Of a stretch of 64,000 nt of DNA, positions 55,804-63,498 are shown in pieces. The position numbers and the translations under genes were made by a program. Position 1 is the first letter of the stretch, and each line of letters begins with the position of its first letter. The stretch is taken from NCBI RefSeq assembly GCF_030406665.1, contig NZ_CP129121.1:2232001-2296000 (forward strand). Reading direction: 5' to 3'. This stretch comes from Halomonas halophila. GTDB lineage: Bacteria > Pseudomonadota > Gammaproteobacteria > Pseudomonadales > Halomonadaceae. Under the pieces are notes generated by a model. That model saw only the letters and a list, made by a program, of their open reading frames with translations. It was not told the DNA's origin and did not search any database.

Positions 55804-57184
55804 GGCGCGGCGTCACGCTCGGGGAAGCGGCGTCGCGGCCGGCTTCCAGGGTGTCGGCGAGCACGGCACTGGCGCGCCCTTCGAGGGTACCGATCAGCGA
55901 ACGGCTGCGGCTGGAGAGCGCCGTCTGGGCGAACAGCAGCGGCACCGCGGTGATCAGGCCCAGCACCGTGGTCACCAGCGCCTGACTGATGCCGCCGGCC
56001 ATCAGCTGCGGGTCGCCGGTGCCGAACACGGTGATCGACTGGAAGGTCACGATCATGCCGGTGACGGTGCCGAGCAGGCCCATCAGTGGCGCCACGGCGG
56101 CGAGCATCTTGACCAGCCCCTGGCCGCGCTCGAGCTTCGGCTGCTCGGCGAGCAGCGCCTCGTCGAGGCGGGCCTCCAGCGCCTCGGGCGCGTGGCCCGG
56201 GCCGAGGGCATGGAAACGCTTGAGCACGCGTCCCAGCGGATTGTCGTCGCGCAGCCGGTCGAGATCACCGAGCTGACGACGCAGCCGCACCGTCACCCGC
56301 GTCAGATAGAGGTACTGCACCAGCGCCACCAGCAGGCCGACGACGCCCAGCGCCACGACCACATAGCCCACGGCACCGCCCTGCTGGAAGCGCTCCCAGA
56401 GGCTCGGCGTCTGCGCCATGGCCGCGACGACCTGCCCGTCGGCCGGATCGAAGGCCAGGGTGTCGCCCTCGCCGTTGCGGAAGGCCGCCAAGGTGTCGGC
56501 GATCGCCCCGGGCGTCGTCGGCAGCACCGCCAGGCGCCCGTCCTCACCGGAACGCTCGAGCAGCTGACCGTCGTCGGTCGCCGCCAGCAGATCGCCCACG
56601 CGTAGCACCGAGCGCTCGGCCACCTCGCCATCGGCGCCAGCCACTGGCGCCTCGAACTCCGCCACCCGAGCGGTCTCGCGCGTCAGCGCCATCAGGCTGT
56701 CGGCGAGGCCGGCCACCTGATCGGCGCCGAGGATGCCGTCGGCCTCGAGGCGCGGCGGCAGCTCGGCCTGACCGCCGAGAGTCAGCCAGCTGGCGGCGAG
56801 ATCGTCACGCAGCTCGCCGCTGACGCCGGCCACCTCATCGAACAGGGCCTGCAGATCACCGCCTTGTTCCTGGCGACGGGCGTTAAGCTCCTCGAGCGCC
56901 TCGCGCTGGGACTGCTCCCGGGCGTCGAGGGATTCGCGTCGCTCGCGAGCGGCGACCAGGGCGTCCTGAGCCTCGGTCAGCGCCTCATCCAGCGCCGCTT
57001 CGTCATCGACCAGCTCGGCCAGGCGAGCGTTGTCACGGGCCTCGGCGGCCTCGCGTTCGGCACGCAGGGTCGAGAGCGCGGCCTCGTCGTCCGGCGCGAC
57101 CGCCGGCTGGGCCTGGCCCAGCAAGGGGAAGCCGGCCAGCCACAGGCCCATCAGCGCGGCGCGCATTGCCGTCGGCAGGTGCAT
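55784..57184 (-). CDS. ttpC: TtpC-like ExbB with long periplasmic domain
   Basis: The 466-residue protein has a signal peptide (LWLAGFPLLGQAQ), a periplasmic coiled coil (about 40-125, EREAAEARDNARLAEL and similar), a beta-rich middle, and a C-terminal ExbB/TolQ core (about 270-450, with APLMGLLGTVTGMIVTF). In Vibrio, TtpC is essential for TonB2-dependent siderophore uptake and bridges ExbB2-ExbD2 to TonB2. The ATG at 57184 shares one base with the DUF3450 stop. Assignment rests on domain layout and operon order. Confidence 0.88.
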   Translation of the reverse strand: MHLPTAMRAALMGLWLAGFPLLGQAQPAVAPDDEAALSTLRAEREAAEARDNARLAELVDDEAALDEALTEAQDALVAARERRESLDAREQSQREALEELNARRQEQGGDLQALFDEVAGVSGELRDDLAASWLTLGGQAELPPRLEADGILGADQVAGLADSLMALTRETARVAEFEAPVAGADGEVAERSVLRVGDLLAATDDGQLLERSGEDGRLAVLPTTPGAIADTLAAFRNGEGDTLAFDPADGQVVAAMAQTPSLWERFQQGGAVGYVVVALGVVGLLVALVQYLYLTRVTVRLRRQLGDLDRLRDDNPLGRVLKRFHALGPGHAPEALEARLDEALLAEQPKLERGQGLVKMLAAVAPLMGLLGTVTGMIVTFQSITVFGTGDPQLMAGGISQALVTTVLGLITAVPLLFAQTALSSRSRSLIGTLEGRASAVLADTLEAGRDAASPSVTPRHADALA

Positions 57185-57996
57185 CAGGCGTCCTCCCCGG
57201 CAGGTGTCTCTGACGCAGACAAGGGTTGAGAAACGGGCAGCTCCAGCAGCGCGGGGGCGCGCCGCTCTCGGGCGATGGCCAGCCCCTTGCGGACCTCGGT
57301 CAGAGCCGCGCCGTCCAGCGGCTGCCAGCCGCCCTGCTCGGCCTTCCACACGCCACCTCGATGGCCGTCGGGCGTCAAGTAGTACCAGCCGACCCGGCCC
57401 AAGCGCAGGAAATCCACCTCGCGCGGGACATCGCCGGCCAGTTCACCACGCCAGGCATCGATCTCCCGGCCGTAGTCGAGCTCGGCGCGCCAGGCGGCCA
57501 GCATCCGCGCCAGCTTCTCGTCGCGGCTCGTCTCGGGATCGGCCAGCAGGCGCTCGAGGTTCTCGACCCGGGCCAGACGCTCGTCCTCCAGGAAAGGCAT
57601 GTCGCGCTCCACCCAGGCACGCAGACGCTCGACCATGTCACGCATCAGGCCTGGCAGGGCCTCGCGGGTCTCGGACAGGGTGGAAAGCGCTTCTTCACGG
57701 TGGGCCAGGGTATCGGCCTGACGCTCGACCAGCGGCGCCAGCTCGGCGTTGTAGTCGTTCAGACGCCGCGTTTCCTCGCGCGCCTGACGCAGTGCCTGGA
57801 GCTTGTCGCGCACGGCGTCGTCGGCGTTGTCGATACGCGCCTGGAGTTCGGCCTGGGTACGCTGGGCGTCCAGCGCCTCATCGCGCACCGTCGACTGGGC
57901 GGCCGCCGAACCGACCATGAGCAGGGCAACGCCTGCCACGGCGAGGCGGCGCCGGGATTGGTGGTAGGACACGCTTGTCTCCGAAAGGTCCGACAT
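57184..57996 (-). CDS. DUF3450 periplasmic coiled-coil protein
   Basis: The 270-residue product has a signal peptide (cleavage after SAAA, about residue 33), a coiled coil (about 40-115) and the DUF3450 core: ERDMPFLEDERLARVENLERLL, RMLAAWRAELDYGREIDAW and LRLGRVGWYYLTPDG. DUF3450 genes regularly head TonB2-type operons, and the protein is thought to work with TtpC in the periplasm. A Fur-like site lies just upstream, so the six-gene operon is probably iron-repressed. Confidence 0.88.
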   Translation of the reverse strand: MSDLSETSVSYHQSRRRLAVAGVALLMVGSAAAQSTVRDEALDAQRTQAELQARIDNADDAVRDKLQALRQAREETRRLNDYNAELAPLVERQADTLAHREEALSTLSETREALPGLMRDMVERLRAWVERDMPFLEDERLARVENLERLLADPETSRDEKLARMLAAWRAELDYGREIDAWRGELAGDVPREVDFLRLGRVGWYYLTPDGHRGGVWKAEQGGWQPLDGAALTEVRKGLAIARERRAPALLELPVSQPLSASETPAGEDA

Positions 57997-58018
57997 ATCC
58001 CCTAAACCCTACTTTGAA

Positions 58019-58033
58019 CAAGAATAATTATCA
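58019..58033 (-). promoter_or_regulatory. Fur-box-like site of the TonB2-type operon
   Basis: On the minus strand TGATAATTATTCTTG matches the Fur 7-1-7 pattern TGATAAT-N-ATTATCA perfectly in the first half and in three of seven positions of the second. It begins 23 bp upstream of the DUF3450 ATG. Its AT-richness stands out in this GC-rich DNA. Confidence 0.65.
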
Positions 58034-58073
58034 ATGCCTGACGCAGCCGCAAACGAGACCCAGCACCGAGAGG

Positions 58074-58116
58074 TTGACAGCTCGCGGGCGCCCATAAAGA
58101 ATGAGAATTACTATCA
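58074..58116 (+). promoter_or_regulatory. Promoter and Fur-box-like site of the 135-residue orphan
   Basis: TTGACA (58074-58079) and AAGAAT (58097-58102, 17-bp spacer) form a likely promoter. TGAGAATTACTATCA (58102-58116) matches the Fur 7-1-7 pattern at 12 of 14 specified positions and overlaps the -10 end and start point, a repressing position. AAAGGAG just after it is the ribosome site. Confidence 0.7.
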
Positions 58117-58131
58117 AAGGAGCCGCCACCC

Positions 58132-58539
58132 ATGTCGGCCGACACATCACAGCTGCATTACACCTGCATCTTCCTTTCGGTCTCCTTCCGGGCGCTTCGC
58201 GATGACCTGGACAAGCCGTCGCGAGCCCCGTCCCACCCCTGCTGGCTGGACGCCGGCCTGGTCGAGATGCTCACCGGCGAACTGAGACGCTGCCGTGATG
58301 CCGCCGTTCGTCATCCGGCGGCCTGGCAGTCCCTCGATGCCGCCCTCGCCCACGCCAGCCTGCTGCTGGCCCAATGCCCCGGCGGCCTGGGTCGCGATCG
58401 CTGCGCGCGCCAGCTCGACGCCATCGTGTCGCCGCTGCAGGAGGCTGCCGCCTGGCTGGCCGGCCGTCGCCCCTCCGAAGCACAGGAAAGCCAGTGGCAG
58501 GCCATGGCCCGACGGCTGGGCGGCTGGCTTCGCCGCTGA
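58132..58539 (+). CDS. Fur-controlled protein of unknown function
   Basis: The 135-residue product starts MSADTSQLHYTCIFLSVSFR and is mainly helical, with no signal peptide and no clear membrane helix. It contains four Cys (about residues 12, 43, 54/82 and 91) and ends in a basic amphipathic stretch (ARRLGGWLRR). AAAGGAG precedes the ATG. An iron-repressed promoter drives it, divergent from the TonB2-type operon, which suggests a part in iron starvation. I do not recognise a family. Confidence 0.7.
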   Translation: MSADTSQLHYTCIFLSVSFRALRDDLDKPSRAPSHPCWLDAGLVEMLTGELRRCRDAAVRHPAAWQSLDAALAHASLLLAQCPGGLGRDRCARQLDAIVSPLQEAAAWLAGRRPSEAQESQWQAMARRLGGWLRR

Positions 58540-58584
58540 AGTCCCCACCTCGCCACCTCTCCAGCATCGACGACGCACCAACGC

Positions 58585-58622
58585 AAACGGGCCGACCTCT
58601 CCGTGGAGAGGCCGGCCCGTTT
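58585..58622. terminator. Bidirectional terminator
   Basis: An 18-bp stem (58585-58602 with 58605-58622, one mismatch) around a 2-nt loop begins with AAA and ends with TTTT. It ends the Fur-controlled orphan gene and lies beyond the etfA repeat units on the other strand. Confidence 0.9.
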
Positions 58623-58643
58623 TCTAGCTGACGGCAGAGAGCC

Positions 58644-58837
58644 TTACAGCTTGCTCTCGAGCTCCGGCAGGATCTCGAACAGGTCGCCGACAAGACCGCG
58701 GGTCATCGAGAGCGCCACCTGGAAGATCCCGATCTTCGCCTTACAGCTTGCTCTCGAGCTCCGGCAGGATCTCGAACAGATCCCCGACGAGACCACGGGT
58801 CATCGAGAGCGCCACCTGGAAGATCCCGATCTTCGCC
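58644..58837 (-). repeat. Two extra copies of the etfA 3' end (97-bp tandem units)
   Basis: Units 58644-58740 and 58741-58837 are each exactly 97 bp and differ at only four positions. Each repeats the last codons and stop of etfA; 58741-58795 is identical to 58838-58892. Upstream of the shared part each unit encodes, in the EtfA frame, GIFQVALSMTRGLVGDLFEI where EtfA has PIFQVADYGLVGDLFEI. All four differences between the units are synonymous in that frame. Because 97 is not a multiple of three and each unit ends in TAA, they are not translated as part of EtfA. Confidence 0.93.
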
Positions 58838-59764
58838 TTACAGCTTGCTCTCGAGCTCCGGCAGGATCTCGAACAGATCCCCGACGAGACCATAGTCCGC
58901 GACCTGGAAGATCGGCGCCTCGTCGTCCTTGTTGATGGCGACGATCACCCGGGAATCCTTCATCCCTGCCAGGTGCTGGATGGCACCGCTGATGCCCACC
59001 GCGATGTACAGCTCCGGCGCCACGATCTTGCCGGTCTGGCCGACCTGCATGTCGTTGGGCACGTAGCCGGCGTCGACCGCCGCACGGGAGGCGCCGATGG
59101 CCGCGCCCAGCTTGTCGGCGATGCCGTCGAGCAGCTTGAAGTTTTCGCCACTGCCCATGCCGCGGCCGCCGGAGATCACCACCTTGGCGCCGCCGAGCTC
59201 GGGGCGGTCGCTCTGCTCGAGCCGCTCGTCGACGAACGAGGACAGGGCGTTGTCGATGCCGCTCTCGACGGCCTCGACGCTCGCGCTTCCGCTCTCACCG
59301 ACGGCATCGAAGGCGGTGGGACGCACGGTGATCACCTTCAGTGCGTCCTCGCTCTGCACGGTGGCGATGGCGTTGCCGGCATAGATCGGGCGCTTGAAGG
59401 TATCGGCGCCGACCACCTCGATGATCTCGGAGATCTGGCTGACGTCCTTGAGCGCGGCGAGTCGCGGCAGCACGTTCTTGCCATTGGTGGTGGCGGCGGC
59501 CAGCACGTGGCCATAGTCGTCGGACAGCGCGACCAGCAGGTCACCGACCGGCTCGGCCAGCTGGTGGGCATAGACCGCGGCGTCGGCGACGCGCACCCGG
59601 CTCACGCCGTCGAGCTTGGCGGCGGCCTCGGCGACGGCACCGACGTTCTCGCCGGCAACCAGCACGTCAACGTCGCCACCGATTTTCCTTGCGGCGGCGA
59701 CCACGTGCGCGGTGATCTCGGCCAGCTGGCCGTCGTGATGTTCGGCAAGGACCAGGATACTCAT
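58838..59764 (-). CDS. etfA: Electron transfer flavoprotein subunit alpha
   Basis: The 308-residue protein has the N-terminal ETF domain and the C-terminal FAD-binding domain with VVISGGRGMGSGENFKLLDGIADKLGAAIGASRAAVDAG and the VGQTGKIVAPELYIAVGISGAIQHLAGM segment. With EtfB it carries electrons from acyl-CoA and other dehydrogenases to ETF-QO. It overlaps etfB by 4 bp. Its last 55 bases are repeated exactly in the unit just downstream (58741-58795). Confidence 0.96.
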   Translation of the reverse strand: MSILVLAEHHDGQLAEITAHVVAAARKIGGDVDVLVAGENVGAVAEAAAKLDGVSRVRVADAAVYAHQLAEPVGDLLVALSDDYGHVLAAATTNGKNVLPRLAALKDVSQISEIIEVVGADTFKRPIYAGNAIATVQSEDALKVITVRPTAFDAVGESGSASVEAVESGIDNALSSFVDERLEQSDRPELGGAKVVISGGRGMGSGENFKLLDGIADKLGAAIGASRAAVDAGYVPNDMQVGQTGKIVAPELYIAVGISGAIQHLAGMKDSRVIVAINKDDEAPIFQVADYGLVGDLFEILPELESKL

Positions 59765-60513
59765 GAAATCACCTTCGCTTCATTCTTCAGCTTGTCGACC
59801 AGCTCGTCCACGGAGCCCACCTTGACGCCGCCCTGACGCTCGGCCGGCGGCTCGACGGAAACCAGCTTGAGGCCGGAGGCCACCGCGACGCCGAGCTCCT
59901 CGGGCGTCTTGGTGTCCAGCGGCTTCTTCTTGGCCTTCATGATGTCGGGCAGCTTGGCGTAACGCGGCTCGTTGAGGCGCAGGTCGGTGGTGACGATGGC
60001 CGGCAGCTGCAGGGCCACGGTCTGCAGGCCGCCGTCGATCTCGCGGGTGACCTTCAGGGTCTCGCCCTCGACGGCGACCTCGGAGGCGAAGGTGCCCTGG
60101 GGACGACCGGTCAGCGCGGCGAGCATCTGCCCCACCTGGTTGTTGTCGCTGTCGATGGCCTGCTTGCCGAGGATGGTCAGCTGCGGCTGCTCCTCCTCGA
60201 CGACCCTGGCCAGCAGCTTGGCCGCGGCCAGCGACTCGACGGGCGCCTCGGTCTGCACGTGCACGGCGCGATCGGCGCCCAGCGCCAGCGCGGTGCGGAG
60301 CTGTTCCTGGGCGGCCTTGGGGCCCACGGTGACGGCGACCACTTCGGTGGCCACACCGGCCTCCTTGAGCCGCACCGCCTCTTCCACGGCAATCTCGCAG
60401 AAGGGATTCATGGCCATCTTGACGTTGGTGAGATCGACGTCGCTGTTGTCCGGCTTGACCCGAATCTTGACGTTGTAGTCGATGACGCGTTTGACCGCGA
60501 CGAGTACCTTCAT
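59761..60513 (-). CDS. etfB: Electron transfer flavoprotein subunit beta
   Basis: The 250-residue protein starts MKVLVAVKRVIDYNVKIRVK and has the AMP-binding motif TVGPKAAQEQLRTALALGADRAVHV and the ETF-beta loop LRLNEPRYAKLPDIMKAKKKPL, whose lysine is a trimethylation site in other ETFs. It forms the ETF heterodimer with EtfA. The ATG at 60513 is fixed by family length; the frame continues upstream into the promoter. Confidence 0.96.
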   Translation of the reverse strand: MKVLVAVKRVIDYNVKIRVKPDNSDVDLTNVKMAMNPFCEIAVEEAVRLKEAGVATEVVAVTVGPKAAQEQLRTALALGADRAVHVQTEAPVESLAAAKLLARVVEEEQPQLTILGKQAIDSDNNQVGQMLAALTGRPQGTFASEVAVEGETLKVTREIDGGLQTVALQLPAIVTTDLRLNEPRYAKLPDIMKAKKKPLDTKTPEELGVAVASGLKLVSVEPPAERQGGVKVGSVDELVDKLKNEAKVIS

Positions 60514-60866
60514 AATGTCCTCGCTGGGTTCTGTCTCGGAACCTGGGAAACGGAGCTCGGCGACTCGCTGAGGGAACGCGACACCGGCCCATAGAACTGG
60601 CCGATATGCTTTTATGCGTTTCAGACGAGCGTTTGATAGGCGCCTTGCCGAAAAACCCCCTAAATGTGCCACAGCCCGGTCCACTCCAACAATCCCCGGC
60701 ATGCCGGGAATGGGGCTTTCCGGGGTTTGGCCATCGTAAGGGGGGGCCAATCCGGCTATCATGCGGACCATGGGACACCCCCGAAAGCAAACGACCGTTT
60801 TAACACCCTGACGATGCCGAGACCGCCTCGGCCAGGACGTCGTCGGGATGGGAGGAGAAGGATCCA
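60514..60866. promoter_or_regulatory. Divergent etfBA / ETF-QO control region with PsrA-like sites
   Basis: This 353-bp region holds no gene. CAAAC-GACC-GTTTT (60788-60801) fits the fatty-acid-responsive PsrA pattern (C/G)AAAC-N4-GTTT(G/C), 66 bp before the ETF-QO ATG. GTTTC and GTTTG half-sites (60618-60622 and 60631-60635) lie near the expected etfB promoter. A perfect 14-bp palindrome CCCGGCATGCCGGG (60695-60708) sits midway and may be an operator or a hairpin. Confidence 0.5.
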
Positions 60867-62543
60867 ATGACAGAACAGATCGAGCGCGACGCCATGGAGT
60901 TCGACGTGGTCATCGTCGGCGCCGGCCCCTCCGGCCTGGCCGCGGCCTGCCGCCTGATGCAGCAGGCCAACGAGGCCGAGCAGGAACTGTCGGTGTGCCT
61001 GGTCGAGAAAGGGTCCGAGGTCGGCGCTCACATCCTCTCCGGCGCCGTCTTCGAACCCCGCGCCCTGCAGGAACTGTTCCCCGACTGGCAGGAGCGCGGC
61101 GCGCCGCTGACCACGCCGGCGATTCGCGACGAGCTCTATCTGCTCAAGGACGCCGAGAAGGCCCAGAAGCTGCCCAATGCCCTGGTGCCGAAGACCATGC
61201 ATAACACCGGCGGCGACCTCACCCGTTATGTGATCAGCGCCGGCAACCTGTGCCGCTGGCTGGCCGAACAGGCCGAGGAGCTCGGCGTCGAGGTGTTCCC
61301 GGGCTTCGCCGCCCAGGAGACCATCGTCGAGGACGGCGTGGTCAAGGGCATCCTGGTCGGCGACATGGGCGTGGACGCCGACGGCCAGCCCAAGGACGGC
61401 CACATGCCGGGCATGGAGCTGCGCGCCAAGTACACGCTGTTCGCCGAGGGCGCCCGCGGCCACCTGGGCAAGGGGCTGATCGAGCGCTTCGAGCTCGATG
61501 CCGGCAAGGATCCGCAGCACTACGGCATCGGCCTCAAGGAGCTGTGGGACGTGCCCGCCGACAGGCACGAACCGGGCCTGGTGCTGCACGGCTCCGGCTG
61601 GCCGCTGGACAAGTCGACCCACGGCGGCTGGTTCCTCTATCACGCCGAGAACCAGCAGGTGGTGGTCGGCCTGATCCTCGACCTGTCCTACCAGAATCCG
61701 TATCTGTCGCCCTTCGACGAGTTCCAGCGCATGAAGCACCACCCGGTGCTGAAGCAATACCTGGAGGGCGGCTCGCGGGTGGCCTACGGCGCCCGGGCCA
61801 TCGCCAAGGGCGGTCTCAACTGCCTGCCGAAGATGACCTTCCCCGGCGGGCTCTTGATCGGCTGCGACGCCGGCACCCTGAACTTCGCCAAGATCAAGGG
61901 CCTGCACACCGCCATGAAGTCCGGCATGGTCGCCGCCGAGAGCGTCTTCGAGGCCATCGCGGCCGGTGGAGAGAGCGACGAGGGCGGCGCCGATCTCACC
62001 GCCTTCGAGGCCAAGTGGCAGGCCAGCTGGGCCTACCAGGAGCTCGACGAGAGCCGCAGCTTCGGCCCGGCGATCCACAAGTACGGCACCGTGGGCGGCG
62101 GCGCCTACAACTTCCTCGACCAGCTGCTGGGCGGCAAGCTGCCGACGGTCCACGACACCACCCCGGACCACGCCACCCTCAAGCCGGCGGCCGAGTGCGA
62201 GAAGATCGACTATCCCAAGCCGGACGGCGTGATCTCGTTCGACAAGTCCTCCTCGGTGTTCCTCTCGAACACCAACCACGAGGAAGACCAGCCCTGCCAC
62301 CTGCGCCTCAAGGACCCGGAACTGCCGATCCGCGACAACCTGCCGACCTACGCCGAGCCCGCGCAGCGCTACTGCCCGGCCGGGGTCTACGAGGTGGTCG
62401 AGGACGACGACGGCAAGCCCGCGTTCCAGATCAACTTCCAGAACTGCGTGCACTGCAAGACCTGTGACATCAAGGACCCGGCCCAGAACATCACCTGGGT
62501 CGCGCCGGAAGGGGGAGGCGGGCCGAACTACCCCAACATGTAA
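60867..62543 (+). CDS. etfD: Electron transfer flavoprotein-ubiquinone oxidoreductase
   Basis: The 558-residue enzyme has FAD-binding VVIVGAGPSGLAAACRL, the quinone-facing membrane-associated region and four cysteines for a 4Fe-4S cluster near the C-terminus (one in RYCPAGVYE, then CVHCKTC). It ends with the family hallmark GGGPNYPNM. It oxidises reduced ETF and passes electrons to ubiquinone. It is divergent from etfBA, and the shared control region suggests joint regulation by fatty-acid signals. GGAGGAGAAGG precedes the ATG. Confidence 0.96.
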   Translation: MTEQIERDAMEFDVVIVGAGPSGLAAACRLMQQANEAEQELSVCLVEKGSEVGAHILSGAVFEPRALQELFPDWQERGAPLTTPAIRDELYLLKDAEKAQKLPNALVPKTMHNTGGDLTRYVISAGNLCRWLAEQAEELGVEVFPGFAAQETIVEDGVVKGILVGDMGVDADGQPKDGHMPGMELRAKYTLFAEGARGHLGKGLIERFELDAGKDPQHYGIGLKELWDVPADRHEPGLVLHGSGWPLDKSTHGGWFLYHAENQQVVVGLILDLSYQNPYLSPFDEFQRMKHHPVLKQYLEGGSRVAYGARAIAKGGLNCLPKMTFPGGLLIGCDAGTLNFAKIKGLHTAMKSGMVAAESVFEAIAAGGESDEGGADLTAFEAKWQASWAYQELDESRSFGPAIHKYGTVGGGAYNFLDQLLGGKLPTVHDTTPDHATLKPAAECEKIDYPKPDGVISFDKSSSVFLSNTNHEEDQPCHLRLKDPELPIRDNLPTYAEPAQRYCPAGVYEVVEDDDGKPAFQINFQNCVHCKTCDIKDPAQNITWVAPEGGGGPNYPNM

Positions 62544-62568
62544 GGGAGGCCTGAGTCAAAAAGGCAAA

Positions 62569-62603
62569 AAACGCCCCGCAGGCACACAGCCTGCGGGGCG
62601 TTT
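62569..62603. terminator. Bidirectional rho-independent terminator
   Basis: A perfect 15-bp stem (62569-62583 with 62589-62603) around a 5-nt loop has A residues before and T residues after it. It ends the ETF-QO transcript and, on the other strand, that of the sulfurtransferase gene. Confidence 0.93.
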
Positions 62604-62667
62604 GTCTTCAGGCTTCCAGGCGCGAAGCGCCGCTCTTCCCTCTTACCTCTCCGGGCGCTGCCCAGGC

Positions 62668-63498
62668 TCAGTCGCCGGTGGCGATGGGCCGGTCGGCGTC
62701 GGTGATCCAGTCGCTCCAGGAGCCGACGTAGAGCCGCGGCAGCGGGCGGCCGGCGATCGCGTAGGCGAGGATGTCGTGGCAGGCGGTGACGCCGGAGCCG
62801 CAGTAGGCGATCACCGGGTCCGCGTCCGGCAGCTCGGCGTCGAGCGTCTCGGGGGACTTGAAGCGACCGTGCGCATCGAGGTTCTCGGCGCTCGGCCGCG
62901 AGCGTGCGCCGGGGATGTGCCCGGCCATGGCATCGACGGACTCGGCCTCGCCGCGGAAGCGCTCGGCGGGGCGCGCATCGAGCTTCAGCGCCCGGCCGGA
63001 GAACACCTCGTCGGCCTGTACCAGCACATCGTCGCGGTAGTCGGGCACCCAGTCGCTCGGCGCGGGCGCCGGCTCGCGCCCCAGCGGCAGCTCGCCGCCG
63101 GCGGCCTGCCAGGCGCCGAGTCCACCGTTCAGCAGCCGCACGTCGGGATGCCCGGCCCAGCGGGCGATCATCCACCAGGCCCGGGCCGCGGCCAGCTGAC
63201 CGCCCACGTCGTCGTAGACCACCACCGGCCGCCCGGGGGTGACGCCGAGGCGGCGCAGCGTCGCCGTGAAGGCCTCGCGGCTCGGCAGCGGATGGCGGCC
63301 GCCCGCGCCGTTCTCACGGGCCGGGGCGGCCAGGTCGCGATCCATGTCCAGGTGCTGGCTGCCCGGCACATGGCCTTCGCGCCACAGCCGCTCGCCGGCC
63401 TCGGGATCGCCGAGCCGCGCCCGGCAGTCCAGCACCAGCGGCGGCATATCGCCCGCGAGCGCCTCGGCCAGCGCGGTGGCTTCGATCAACACGTTCAT
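62668..63498 (-). CDS. sseA: 3-mercaptopyruvate sulfurtransferase (rhodanese family)
   Basis: The 276-residue protein has two rhodanese domains. The active one is C-terminal, with Cys233 in the CGSGVTA loop that marks mercaptopyruvate sulfurtransferases rather than thiosulfate rhodaneses. It moves sulfur from 3-mercaptopyruvate to acceptors such as cyanide or thioredoxin. The ATG at 63498 overlaps the UvrD-like stop by 4 bp, an uncommon coupling of a sulfurtransferase to a helicase. Confidence 0.9.
   Translation of the reverse strand: MNVLIEATALAEALAGDMPPLVLDCRARLGDPEAGERLWREGHVPGSQHLDMDRDLAAPARENGAGGRHPLPSREAFTATLRRLGVTPGRPVVVYDDVGGQLAAARAWWMIARWAGHPDVRLLNGGLGAWQAAGGELPLGREPAPAPSDWVPDYRDDVLVQADEVFSGRALKLDARPAERFRGEAESVDAMAGHIPGARSRPSAENLDAHGRFKSPETLDAELPDADPVIAYCGSGVTACHDILAYAIAGRPLPRLYVGSWSDWITDADRPIATGD

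Noticed and set aside
58644..58892. The 97-bp repeats as a CRISPR array
   Set aside because: Units are head-to-tail with no unique spacers and match the etfA coding end.
58603..58935. Plus-strand frames across the etfA repeat units
   Set aside because: They are antisense to the etfA-derived repeats, and the frame repeats the same amino-acid block because the DNA does.
60759..62453. Open frame of about 564 codons antisense to ETF-QO
   Set aside because: Shadow of the codon bias of the true gene; no ribosome site, no domain.
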